Shown here in pieces: positions 33,875 through 54,000 of a stretch of 64,000 bases of DNA (position 1 is the stretch's first letter; every line of letters begins with the position of its first letter). Source of the DNA: Pseudomonas peradeniyensis (lineage in GTDB: Bacteria > Pseudomonadota > Gammaproteobacteria > Pseudomonadales > Pseudomonadaceae); contig NZ_JABWRJ020000004.1 in the NCBI RefSeq assembly GCF_014268935.2, forward strand, positions 186,001 through 250,000, read 5' to 3'. The translations under genes were made by a program, and so were the position numbers. The notes under the pieces are model-generated. The model saw only the letters and a program-made list of their open reading frames with translations. It was not told where the DNA came from and made no database searches.

Positions 33875-34026
33875 ATGAAATCAGGGATGGGGGGTGGCGT
33901 CAAGTGACGGGCTTTCTGCCAAAGCGGGTGGATTCAGTGCCAATCGCTTGTCCTGGCGCTGTACATGGGGGGCTTCGGGGTTATGGTGGTTTTACGGAGT
34001 TCGTTCGCCCTGCCTTGGAGATGGCC

Positions 34027-34200
34027 ATGACCACACTGTTTAGGATCAGTCTGATTTTGCTGCTTGCCGGTATGGGGATGGGGGATATCGTGGTGGCCAG
34101 TGTGGGGTTGGTTGGGTTGTGTGGGGGGGCTGTGGTGCTCAGTGTTCGGCAGGATGATGGTGAGGTACGGGGGGGTGGGGAGTCGGAGTTTATTGCCTGA
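34027..34200 (+). CDS. small hydrophobic membrane protein
   Basis: This 57-residue protein has GGAG six bases before the ATG at 34027. One or two hydrophobic stretches cover most of it (LFRISLILLLAGMGMGDIVV, then VGLVGLCGGAVVL) and it ends in a polar tail (RQDDGEVRGGGESEFIA). I recognise no family. It is divergent from ptxS. Codon use is poorer in C-ending codons than in the flanking genes, so it could be accessory or a chance frame. Confidence 0.45.
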   Translation: MTTLFRISLILLLAGMGMGDIVVASVGLVGLCGGAVVLSVRQDDGEVRGGGESEFIA

Positions 34201-34269
34201 GGGTTCGGGTTGTGGCTCTGGTTCGTTGGTGATTGTTTTGGTTTTTGTATGCGCATTCGTAGGTGATGT

Positions 34270-34808
34270 CGACGTTTAGTCACCTTTTCGCCTTTACGGC
34301 GACCTACTTTTACTCTTGGGCAAAAGTAGGCAAAAACCGCTGGCTCCATTCATACGGCCCCTGCGCTTCGCTCCGGGGTTCCCTCGCTCCGTTCTTGCTC
34401 CCAGGAGGACCGCGCTGAACGCCCCATCCTGGGGCGCAGCGCTTGACGGCCATCCATGGCCGTCACCTCCCTGCGCAAGAACTCCGCTCGGCCTCCTGAA
34501 GTCGCAATTGGTGTTGCCTGGACTATCGCGCGCTTAGAAGCAAGAGCAAGAGATGCGAAGTTAGTTGTTTGACTATTAGTTGTGCATTGACTGTTCTGCC
34601 CCGCGATGCGATCGAGAGGTCAACTAAACTTTCAACTAGCGACAGCTGCGCCAGCCCAGGCGCCGCCCGCAACTTCGCGACTTCAGGAGGCCGGTGTGAG
34701 GGAATCCCGCCACGAACTGGAGTACCACGGCTTTGGTTACTTTGGCCGCGGACGGCGAGTTACGACCAAAGTAACCCTCCGCAAAGGCGGAAAGGTGACT
34801 AAGCGTCG
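34270..34808. repeat. long palindromic intergenic repeat, copy A
   Basis: This ~540-base repeat starts CGACGTTTAGTCACC and ends GGTGACTAAGCGTCG, so its tips are inverted. Its centre (about 34490-34700) matches copy B at 35744-36278 in the same direction. Copy A keeps a long left arm (34270-34505) and a short right arm. Two GCAAGA units occur at 34540-34551, and a half-REP remnant TGCCCCGCGA lies near 34597-34606. Apparent short frames inside it are not credible genes. The remaining bases 34201-34269 and 34809-34873 show nothing else. Confidence 0.75.
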
Positions 34809-34873
34809 GATTCACAAACGAATGCTAAAACCTTCAAAACCAGCCAACAACAAGAACAACAACCTTAAAAGCT

Positions 34874-35650
34874 CTAGATAACTACGCCACGAATTGACGC
34901 CGCCAAATCACGCACGAAAAATAGAATGGCACTCTTTTGACCTGGCGTTGGCCCATATAATTCACGAAAGGCTTTTCTATACACTATCGCAGTCCAATAA
35001 AGCCCTACAACTTCAGGGTTACTCCCCATCTCTTTGACTAGAGCCTCACGACGCGCCTCGAGTTTCGGCTCCTGTTTCTCCTCTCTGAATTTAAGATGAG
35101 CCTGCATTGACATCAGATGCTCATCCGTCCAGGTTCTCCAGGTATTGACACCCGTGAAGTTTATCCGTTCCTCGGGGCGTTCCAGGAGATAACGACTGTG
35201 CTCTTCCAGCCTCGCAACTTTCTTGTCATGCCGCACCCAATCTTTATAGAGTGCTTTGGCCTTTTGGAACAACACTGGGTCCAGTGACAGCCACGTATTT
35301 TTGTCCAGCAACGGTTTGAAAGGCTCATGCCCATTCCGGTCTGCGTAATTGACCGGATCCCCTTCACAGTACCCATAAGCACTCACCCCGCCCTCACCAA
35401 ACGGGCTCGAGCTGTCAGGGGACTGAAAACGCATCAATACCGGGTTATACGCACGGTATCCGTTACCCAGCAGGTAGACACCCGATTGTTCAAGGCGTTG
35501 TCCGGTAAAGCCCAACTGCTCCGCCAGGGGACTCGCACCATAGGGGCTGTAGGCGATCATCCGCACCGCCCGGTGCCAACGATGCACCACCGACATCTGC
35601 TGATCGGTCGCAATCAATCCCTGCGTTGTACCTGATTCAATGTTGTTCAT
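34874..35650 (-). CDS. orphan short Rhs-core protein with variable C-terminal domain
   Basis: The 258-residue protein has the end of the RHS repeat-associated core at residues 30-105 (YGASPLAEQLGFTGQR, GVYLLGNGYRAYNPVLMRFQ, SPFGEGGVSAYGYCEGDPVN) closing with YADRNGH, where the usual DPxG reads DRNG. The C-terminal ~150 residues (EPFKPLLDKNTWL onward) match nothing I know and should be the variable toxin-like tip. A full Rhs protein exceeds 1000 residues; here the N-terminal shell-forming repeats and any VgrG/PAAR link are missing. The start lacks a clear ribosome site. GC is visibly lower than in neighbouring genes, and no immunity-like gene follows. It could be a decayed remnant or a short expressed tip cassette. 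Confidence 0.75.
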   Translation of the reverse strand: MNNIESGTTQGLIATDQQMSVVHRWHRAVRMIAYSPYGASPLAEQLGFTGQRLEQSGVYLLGNGYRAYNPVLMRFQSPDSSSPFGEGGVSAYGYCEGDPVNYADRNGHEPFKPLLDKNTWLSLDPVLFQKAKALYKDWVRHDKKVARLEEHSRYLLERPEERINFTGVNTWRTWTDEHLMSMQAHLKFREEKQEPKLEARREALVKEMGSNPEVVGLYWTAIVYRKAFRELYGPTPGQKSAILFFVRDLAASIRGVVI

Positions 35651-35817
35651 ACCAACCAGTCCGATGAGCCCATGCTCAATCGACTATGCGCACATTGCAA
35701 AAGACGTACAACTGGCAAATTTACCAGGTTGGCCCTTTCCAGACCGCCCCTGCGCTTCGCTCCGCTCGGCCTCCTGAAGTCGCAATTGGTGTTGCCTGAA
35801 CTACCGCGCGCTTAGAA

Positions 35818-35853
35818 GCAAGAGCAAGAGCAAGAGCAAGAGCAAGAGCAAGA
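35818..35853. repeat. GCAAGA hexanucleotide repeat, six units
   Basis: Six perfect tandem GCAAGA units. The matching place in copy A (34540-34551) has two, so the tract length is variable between copies. Confidence 0.95.
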
Positions 35854-35906
35854 GGCGCGAAGTTAGTTGTTTGACCATTAGTCATGTATTGATTATTCCG
35901 ACCCTT

Positions 35907-35976
35907 TCGCGGGGCAAGCCCGCTCCTACAGAGATCTATATAACGACTATTGCGTGGGAGCGGGCTTGCCCCGCGA
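35907..35976. repeat. REP inverted pair inside repeat copy B
   Basis: TCGCGGGGCAAGCCCGCTCC at the left and its reverse complement at the right (35954-35976) enclose 24 bases. It is the same REP doublet type as at 9235-9316 and interrupts the repeat, which resumes with GATGCGATCGAGAG. Confidence 0.9.
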
Positions 35977-36379
35977 TGCGATCGAGAGATCAACTAAGTT
36001 TTCAACTAGCGACAGCTGCGCCAGTCCAGGCGCCACCCGTAACTTCGCGACTTCAGGAGGCCGAACGGAGGTCTTGCGGAGGGAGGTGACGGGCATGGAT
36101 GCCCGTCAAGCGCTGGGGCCCAGGATGGGCCCTGCAGCGCGGTCCTCCCGGGAGCAAGACTGGAGTGAGGGAACCCGGAGCGAAGCGTAGGGCCGGATGA
36201 ATGGAGCGCAACGGCTTTGGTTACTTTGGCCAAGACCAAAGTAACCCGCCGTAAGGGCGGAAAGGTGAATAAGCGTCGACATCATAAATGAATGCACATA
36301 CAACTTTCAAAACCACCCAACAACAATAGTTTTCAAATCACTGACAACTAAGACACCATGAAAACCACCAGGCACGCAA

Positions 36380-36411
36380 TAAAAAACGGGTAGGACCCAA
36401 CGCCCCACCCG
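36380..36411 (-). terminator. rho-independent terminator of the NRPS operon
   Basis: Read on the minus strand, CGGGTGGG and CCTACCCG (one G-U pair) form an eight-base stem with a short loop, followed by six Ts. It lies 16 bases past the stop of the last NRPS gene, confirming the operon end. Confidence 0.85.
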
Positions 36412-36426
36412 CCCCCCAATCACCCA

Positions 36427-45069
<8,643 letters not shown>

Positions 45070-45070
45070 C

Positions 45071-48000
45071 TCAGACGCCCGCCATTTCATTCATCATTCT
45101 TTCGATATCGGACAAGCCGTCGTCGCTCAACGACAGGCCGGTGGAGGCACAGGCCTGGGCAAAATCATTCAATTGCGGTTTCTCGAATAGCAGGCGCAGC
45201 GGGATGTCGATCCCCAGGCCCGAGTTGATCTTGGAAATCAGCTGGGCCGCCAGCAGCGAATGCCCGCCCAGCTCGAAGAAGTCATCCATCAGGCCCACCC
45301 GCTCGACCTCCAGCACCTCGGCCCAGAGCGCCGCCAGTTGCTGTTCCAGCTCGCTGACCGGGGCCACGTAGGCCGACTGCGCCTGGCGGGTATCGGGGGC
45401 CGGAAGCGCCTTGCGGTCGAGCTTGCCGTTGGGCAGCAGCGGCATGCGCTCGAGCAGCACCAGGTACATCGGCACCATGTAGTCCGGCAGGCTGGCGCCC
45501 AGGTGCGCCTTGAGTTCGGCGCGCAGGCCGCCGTCCTCCTCGGGCATCGCGTCGGGCACCAGGTAGGCGGCCAGCTGCTTGCCGCCCGGGCCGTCGATAT
45601 CGACCACCAGCACTTCACGCACCGCCGGATGCTCGCGCAAGCGCGCCTCGATCTCGCCCAGCTCGATACGGAAGCCGCGGATCTTCACCTGGTGGTCGAT
45701 GCGCCCGGCGTACTCGACCACACCCTGCTCGCGGTAGCGCGCCAGGTCGCCGGTGCGATACAGGCGAGCACCCGGCGTGGTGGCGAACGGATCGGGGATG
45801 AAACGCTCGGCAGTCAGCCCCGGGCGGTTGTGATAACCGCGTGCGAGCAGCTCGCCACCCACCAGCAGTTCGCCGATGGCCCCAGGCACGGCCAAGTCGC
45901 CGTCGGCATCCACCAGGTGGATCGAGCGGCCGGCCAGGGCCTTGCCGATCGGGATCTGCACCGGCAGGGGCTGCTCACCGGTGACATAGGCGCTGCAGTC
46001 ATGGCTCATGACGCTGACGGTGGCCTCGGTCGGCCCGTAGGTGTTGAGCAGGCGCACATGGCCGAGCCCGGCCTGTTGCCAGGCCAGCACGGCGTCGGCG
46101 GCCATGGCCTCGCCACCCATGTGGATCTGGCGCAGCACGCCGTAGTCACGCGGCCCCTTGGCCGCGAAGTCCTTGGCCAGCAGGTGCCAGTAGGCGGTCG
46201 GCAGGTCGGCGAAGGTGATGCCTTGGGTCACCACTTCGCGGTAGAAGGTCTCGCTGTCCCACAGCGTCGGGCCGCGCACCACCACGCTGGCGCCGCAGAT
46301 CAACGCCGGGTACAGCTGCTCGACGAAGGCGTCGAAGTTGAAGGTGGAGAACTGCAGCACCCGGTCGGCCGCCGACAGCCCGCAGAAGCCCTTGGCGACA
46401 TGGGCGTGCCGGCTCAGGGCGGCGGCGCTGATGCCCACGCCCTTGGGGCGACCGGTGGAGCCGGAGGTGTACATGATGTACGCCAGGTTGTCGGGGTCGC
46501 CCTGTTCAGCCAGCGCATGGTTCGGCCAGGCATCAAGGGGTTCGCTGTCCAGGCACAGGCAGCGTACCTGCGGCGCCACCGCCAGGCCTTGCAGCTGCGC
46601 GCTGTGGCCAAGCAGCAGGACGATGCCGCTGTCCTCCATCATGTAGGCCAGGCGCTCGTGCGGGTAGTCGGGGTCCAGCGGGACATAGGCGCCACCGGCC
46701 TTGAGCACCGCCAGCAGGCCGACCACCATGTCCAGGCTGCGCGGCAGGGCGATGCCGACGCGCACGTCCGGGCCAATGCCTTCCTCGCGCAGGCGGTGGG
46801 CCAGCTGGTTGGCGCGCTGGTCCAGGGCCTGGTAGGTGAGCTGCTGCCCTTCGCAGATCAGCGCCGTGGCCTGCGGCGTGCGCGCGGCCTGGTCGGCGAT
46901 CAGCTGCTGCACGGTGCGCTGGTCGGGGTAGACCGCCTCGTGTCGGCTCCACTGCTCAAGGATGTTCTGGCGCTGCGCGGCGTCCAGCAGCGGCAGCTCG
47001 ACGATGCGCTGGGCCGGCTGGATGCTGACCGCCTGCAACAGGTTGAGCCAGTGCGCGGCCATGCGCTCGATGGTGGCGTGCTCGAACAGGTCGCTGACGT
47101 AGGTCAGGGTCGCGCCCAGGCCATCCGCGCTTTCGAAGGTGTCCAGGGCCAGGTCCAGGTGTGCCGTTGGATTGCCCCAGCTCAGGCCTTCGATGCTCAA
47201 GCCCGGCAACTCGCGCGCCTGATCCGAGCGCTGGGCCTGGTGGTTGAACATCACCTGGAACAGCGGGTTGTGGCTCAGGCTGCGTTCGGGCTGCAAAGCC
47301 TCGACCAGTTGCTCGAACGGCAGGTCCTGGTGGGCCTGGGCCTGCAGCGCGTTGTGCTTGACCTGCTGCAGCAGCTCGCTGAAGGTCGTGTGCAGTTCGA
47401 ACTGTGCCTTGAGCACCTGGGTGTTGACGAAGAAGCCGATCAGGCCTTCGGTCTCGGCCCGGGTGCGGTTGGCGATCGGCACGCCGACGCGGATGTCGGC
47501 CTGCCCGGTCTGGCGGTGCAGCAGGCTCTGGAACGAGGCCAGCAGCAGCATGAACAGCGTCACCCCTTGCTGGCGCGCCTGGGCCTTGAGGGCCTGGACC
47601 AGCGGCGCCGGCACCTCGATGGCGAGGCTGCGTCCGGCGTGGCTCTGCACGGTGGGACGCGGGTGGTCGGTGGGCAGTTGCAGCACATAGTGCTCGCCGC
47701 CCAGCTGGGCCAGCCAGTAATCGAGCTGGCGGGCCTGCTCGCCGGCTGCCATCCACTGGCGCTGCCAGGCCGCATAGTCGGCGTACTGCACGGCCAGGGC
47801 CGGCAGCTCTGGTTGGCGGCCCTGGCTCAAGGCCAGGTAGGCGTTCACCACCTCATCGACCATGATCGGCATCGACCAGCCGTCGGCGACGATATGGTGC
47901 AGGGTCAGCACCAGCACATGCTCGTCTTCGGCCAGGCGCAGCAGGCGTACCCGCAGCAGCGGCCCCTGGGTCAGGTCGAATGGGCGCTGGATCTCGCGGG

Positions 48001-51000
48001 CCACGCGCTCGCGGACGGCCTCGGTGGAGGTGTCCTGCAGCGACTCCATGACCAGGGTAAAGGTCGCGGGCGCCTGGATGCGCTGCCGTGCCTCGCCCCC
48101 CTGTTGCTCGAAGGTCGTGCGCAGGCTCTCATGCCGCGTGACCAGCGCCTCGAAGGCCTGGCGCAGCGCCTCCAGGTTGATCCGGCCCTTCAGTTGCAGG
48201 GCTGCGGGGATATGGTAGGCGGCGCTTTCAGGCTCCAGCTGCCAGAGGAACCACTGGCGTTGCTGGGCGTAGGACAGCGGCAACGGTTGGCTGCGGTCCA
48301 CGACAGTGAACGCCGGCGCCTGGCTGGCCGAACCTTGGCCTGCGGCCTGGGCGAAGGCCAGAAGGTCAGCGGACTCGAACAGGCTGCGCAGCGGGACTTC
48401 CAGTTCCAGGCGCTGGCGGATGCGCGAGGTCACCTGGGTGGCCAGCAGCGAGTGGCCACCGAGTTCGAAGAAGTTGTCGTGCAGGCCGACCTGCTCGACC
48501 TTCAGCACTTCGCTCCAGATCGCGGCCAGTTGCTGCTCCAGCTGCGTGCGTGGCGCCACGTAGCCTTGTTGCAGTTGGCTGGCATCCGGTTTCGGCAGCG
48601 CCTTGCGGTCCAGCTTGCCGTTGGCGGTCAGTGGCCACTGCTCCAGCACCAGGAAATGCGTCGGGACCATGTAGTCCGGCAGATTGGCTTTCAGGTGTTG
48701 TTTCAGCGTGTCGCGCAGCGCTGCGTGATCGGCGTTAGTGTCGTGTGCGATCAGGTAAGCGGCCAGTTGCTTGCCCCCTGCCCCGTCGATATCCAGCACC
48801 AGCACTTCGCGCACCGACGCATGCTCTTGCAGGCGCGCTTCGATCTCGCCCAGTTCGATACGGAAGCCACGGATCTTCACCTGATGGTCGATCCGGCCCA
48901 CGTATTCGATCACGTCCTGACTGCGATAACGCGCCAGGTCGCCGGTCCGGTACAGGCGTCCGCCCTCGCTGGAGAACGGATCCGGCACGAAACGTTCGGC
49001 AGTCAGCGACGCACGGTTGTGGTAACCGCGTGCCAGGCCGGCATGGCCGACGTGCAGCTCACCTGTGCAGCCCTTGGCCACCGGGTTGAAATCGGCATCC
49101 AGCACGTACATCGACAGGTCTGGGATGGCGGCACCAATCGGGCTGCCCGGCTGTTGCGTATCGGCAAAGCCGATCGGCCGGTAGGTCACGTGGACCGTGG
49201 TCTCGGTGATGCCGTACATGTTGATGAGGTTGTCGCAGTCTTCGCCGAAGCGCTCGAACCATGGTTGCAGCGCGGCCACATCCAGGGCTTCGCCGCCGAA
49301 GATCACGTAGCGCAGCGAAAGGTCGGACGCACTGTCACAGGCCACTCGCATCAGCGGCTTGAATGCCGACGGGGTCTGGTTCAGCACGGTGACGCCCTGC
49401 TCCACCAGCAACTGATGGAAGTCTTCCGGCGAACGCGTGGTTTCACGCGGCACGATCACCAGACGACCGCCGTGCAGCAGCGCGCCGAAGATCTCCCACA
49501 CCGAGAAGTCAAACGCGTACGAGTGGAACAGCGTCCACACATCCTGCGGGCCGAAGCCGAACCAGGCATCAGTGGCCTTGAACAGGCGCAGCAGGTTGTC
49601 GTGCGGCAGCAGCGTACCTTTCGGCTTGCCGGTCGAACCCGAGGTGTAGATCACATAGGCCAGGTTGTCCGGCTGAGTAACATGCTCGGGGTTTTCGTCG
49701 CTGTAGCCGGCCAGGTCGTCTTCCAGCTTCAGGCTGCGAACCTGCGCCGGCACGGGCAGATCGGCCAGCAGATGGTCTTGCGTCAGCAGCAGTTGAATAC
49801 CGCTGTCTTCCATCATGTAGCTCAGGCGGTCCTGCGGGTATTCCGGATCCAGCGGCACGTAAGCGCCACCCGCCTTGAGGATCGCCAGCAGGCCAACGAT
49901 CATCTCGAAGCCGCGCTCCACCGCAATACCGACCAGCACATCCGGCCCCACGCCCTGCTCGCGCAGCTTGTGAGCCAGGCGGTTGGCACGGCGGTTGAGC
50001 TGGTCGTAGCTCAGCGACTGCCCGGCGAAGGTCACGGCGATTGCCTCAGGCATGCGCGCCGCCTGCGCCTCGATCAGCACATGGGCGCACTCGGCACTTG
50101 GATAACGCTGCACATCCGCTTGCAACTCGACCAGTTCGGCCGCGTCGAGCAACGGCAACTGCGCCACGCGCTGGCCGCTGTCCTGGCAGATGCCCTGCAG
50201 CAGATTGCGCCAGTATCCGCCCAGACGCTCGGCCGTGGCCGGGTCGAACAACGCGGTGGCATAGGTCAGGATGGCGTTCAACCCGGTGCTGTGTTCGACC
50301 GTGTTGAGCACCAGGTCGAACTGTGTAGTACGGTCTTCCCAGTCCAGCCCCTCGATCCGCAGCCCGGCCAGCTCCTGGGCCATGCCGGGATTTTCCGCCT
50401 TGTGGTTGAACAACACCTGGAACAGCGGGCTGTGGCTCATGCTGCGCTCGGGCTGCAGCGCCTCGACCAGTTGCTCGAACGGCAGGTCCTGGTGCGCCTG
50501 GGCCTGCACGGCGGTCTGGCGGACCTGTTGCAGCAGCTCGGCGAAAGTGGTGCGCAGGTCGAAGCGGGCGTCGAGCACCTGGGTGTTGACGAAGAAGCCG
50601 ATCAGGTCCTCGGTCTCGGCCCGGGTGCGGTTGGCCACCGGCACGCCGACGCGCACCTGCGATTGACCGCTGAGGCGGTGCAGCAGCGTCTGGAACGAAG
50701 CCAGCAGCAGCATGAACAGGGTCACGCCCTGTTGCCGCGCGGTAGCCTTGAGGGCCTCGACCAGCTCGTGCTCCAGGCGGATGTCCAGGCGTGCACCGGC
50801 GTGGCTCTGCTGCAAGGGTCGCGGACGGTCGGTCGGCAGCTCCAGCAGCGGTTGCTCGTCACCCAGCCGCCGGCGCCAGTAGTCGAGCTGGCGAGCCTGC
50901 TCGCCGGCCTCCATCCACTGGCGCTGCCAGGCCGCATAGTCGGCGTACTGGAACGCCAGGGCCGGCAGTTGCGGGGCGATGCCCTGGCAATGAGCGGCAT

Positions 51001-54000
51001 ACAGGCGCACCACTTCATCGACCATGACCGGCATCGACCAGCCATCGGCGACGATATGGTGCAGGGTCAGCACCAGCACATAGTCGTCGGCGGCCAGGCG
51101 CAGTAGGCGGGCGCGCAGCAGCGGGCCGTGCTCCAGGTCGAATGGCTGGGCGGCTTCCTCGACAATACGTGCCTGCAGGGCTTCGGCGTTGACCGTTTCG
51201 ACGGCCAGGTCGAAGTCGCTGGCCGGGTGGATGCGCTGCCAGGCTTGGTCACCTTCCTGATGGAAGGTGGTGCGCAGGGTTTCATGACGGGCGATCAGCG
51301 CGGCGAAGCTGCTGCGCAGGGCCTCGATGTTCAGCTCGCCCTTCAGGCGCAGGGCCGAAGGGATGTTGTAGGCGGCGCTGTCCGGCTCCAGCTGCCAGAG
51401 GAACCACTGGCGTTGCTGGGCGTAGGACAGCGGTAGCGGCTGGTTGCGGTCCACGACAGTGAATGCCGGCGCCTGGCTGGCCGAACCTTGGCCTGCGGCC
51501 TGGGCGAAGGCCTGCAGGTCGGCGGACTCGAACAGGCTGCGCAGCGGGACTTCCAGCTCCAGGCGCTGACGGATGCGCGAGGTCACCTGGGTGGCCAGCA
51601 GCGAGTGGCCACCGAGTTCGAAGAAGTTGTCGTGCAAGCCAACCTGCTCGACCTTCAGCACTTCGCTCCAGATCGCGGCCAGTTGCTGCTCCAGCTCCGT
51701 GCGTGGCGCCACGTAGCCTTGTTGCAGCTGGCTGGCATCCGGTTTCGGCAGCGCCTTGCGGTCCAGCTTGCCATTGGCTGTCAGCGGCCACTGCTCCAGC
51801 ACCAGGAAGTGGGTCGGGACCATGTAGTCCGGCAGATTGGCTTTCAGGTGCTGTTTCAGCGTATCGCGCAGAACTGCATGATCGGCGGATGGGTCTTGAG
51901 CGATCAGGTAGGCCGCCAGCTGCTTGCCCCCTGCCCCATCAATGTCCAGCACCAGCACTTCGCGCACGGCGGCGTGCTCTTGCAGACGTGCTTCGATTTC
52001 ACCTAGTTCGATACGGAAGCCACGGATCTTCACCTGGTGGTCGATCCGGCCCACGTATTCGATTACTTCCTGGCCGCGATAGCGGGCCAGGTCGCCAGTG
52101 CGGTACAAACGCCCACCTTCGCTGGAGAACGGATCCGGCACGAAGCGTTCGGCGGTCAGCGAGGCACGGTTGTGATAACCACGCGCCAAGCCAGCATGGC
52201 CGACGTGCAGTTCACCCGTGCAGCCCTTGGCCACCGGATTGAAATCGGCATCCAGCACGTACATCGACAGGTCCGGGATCGCCGCACCGATCGGGCTGCC
52301 CGGCTGCTGGGTGTCGGCAAAGCCGATTGGCCGGTAGGTCACGTGGACCGTGGTCTCGGTGATGCCATACATGTTGATCAGGTTGTCGCAGTCTTCACCG
52401 AAGCGCTCGAACCATGGTTGCAGCGCCGCCACATCCAGGGCTTCACCGCCGAAGATCACGTAGCGCAGTGCCAGATCATCAGCACTGTCACAGGCCACTC
52501 GCATCAGCGGCTTGAACGCCGATGGGGTCTGGTTCAGCACGGTCACGCCCTGCTCCACCAGCAGCTGGTGGAAGTCTTCCGGCGAACGGGTCACCTCACG
52601 CGGCACGATCACCAGACGACCGCCGTGCAGCAGCGCACCGAAGATCTCCCACACCGAGAAGTCAAACGCGTACGAGTGGAACAGCGTCCACACATCCTGC
52701 GGACCAAAGCCGAACCAGGCATCGGTCGCCTTGAACAGGCGCAGCAGGTTGTGGTGCGGCAACAGCGTGCCTTTCGGCTTGCCAGTCGAGCCCGAGGTGT
52801 AGATCACGTAGGCCAGGTTGTCCGGCTGAGTCAGGTGCGCGGGGTTTTCCTCGCTGTAACCGGCCAGATCGTCTTCCAGCTTCAGGCTGCGAACCTGCGC
52901 CGGCACAGGCAGATCGGCCAGCAGATGATCTTGCGTCAGCAGCAATTGAATACCGCTGTCTTCCATCATGTAGCTCAGGCGGTCCTGCGGGTACTCCGGA
53001 TCCAGCGGCACGTAAGCACCACCCGCCTTGAGGATCGCCAGCAGGCCAACGATCATCTCGAACCCGCGCTCCACGGCGATGCCCACCAGCACATCCGGCC
53101 CCACGCCCTGCTCGCGCAGCTTGTGGGCCAGACGGTTGGCGCGGCGGTTAAGCTGATCGTAGCTCAACGCCTGCCCGGCGAAAGTCACGGCAATTGCTTC
53201 AGGTGTACGCGCCGCCTGCGCCTCGATCAGCTCATGGGCGCACAGCGTGCTTGGGTAGCGCTGCACTTCGGTTTTCCACTCGCCCTGCTCAGCCGTATCG
53301 AGCAACGGCAATTGCGCCACACGCTGCGCGTGGTCCTGGCAGATGCTCTGCAACAGGTTGCGCCAATGCCGGCCGATGCGCTCGACCGTGGCCGGGTCGA
53401 ATAGCGAGGTGGCGTAGGTCAGTGCCGCGATCAGCCCGCCGTCCTTCTCGGCGGTGTTGAGGATCAGGTCGAACTGGGTGGTCTGCCCTTCCCAGCTCAA
53501 GCCCTCGACCTGCAGCTCACCCAGCTGACGGGCCATGCCCGGGCTTTCGGCCTGATGGTTGAACAGCACCTGGAACAGCGGGTTGTGGCTCATGCTGCGC
53601 TCAGGCTGCAGCGCCTCGACCAGTTGCTCGAACGGCAGGTCCTGGTGCGCCTGGGCCTGCAGCGCGGCCTCGCGGACCTGCTGCAGCAACGCGGTGAAGG
53701 TAGTCTGCGGCGCGAACTCGGCCTTGAGCACCTGGGTGTTGACGAAGAAACCGATCAGCCCCTGGGTTTCGGCCCGGGCACGGTTGGCCACCGGCACGCC
53801 GACACGGATATCGGCCTGGCCGCTGTAGCGGTGCAACAGCGTCTGGAACGACGCCAGCAACAGCATGAACAGGGTCACCCCCTGCTGGCGCGCCAAGGCC
53901 TTGAGTGCCTGGGCCAGGGAAGCATCGATATCGATGGCCAGGCGCGCGCCGTGGAAGTTCTGCACCGACGGTCGCGGACGGTCGACGGGCAGTTCCAGCA

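Larger units (their letters stand above)
35744..36278. repeat. long palindromic intergenic repeat, copy B
   Basis: Second copy of the repeat, on the other side of the Rhs gene. Its long right arm (36047-36278) is the reverse complement of the left arm of copy A (34270-34505) over about 230 bases with scattered mismatches, including TTCGCTCCGG, GGAGGACCGCGCTG and GCGCTTGACGG. Its left arm is short. It holds six GCAAGA units and a REP pair that copy A lacks. Bases 35651-35743 and 36279-36379 show nothing recognisable. Confidence 0.75.

Noticed and set aside
34606..34881. Basic 91-codon frame inside repeat copy A
   Set aside because: It coincides with the palindromic repeat and its basic tail follows the repeat tip; no family support.
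35818..35853. Possible CRISPR-like array
   Set aside because: It is a simple hexanucleotide tandem repeat without spacers.
34270..36278. Insertion sequence around the Rhs gene
   Set aside because: Inverted ends exist, but there is no transposase gene and no target-site duplication I can identify.
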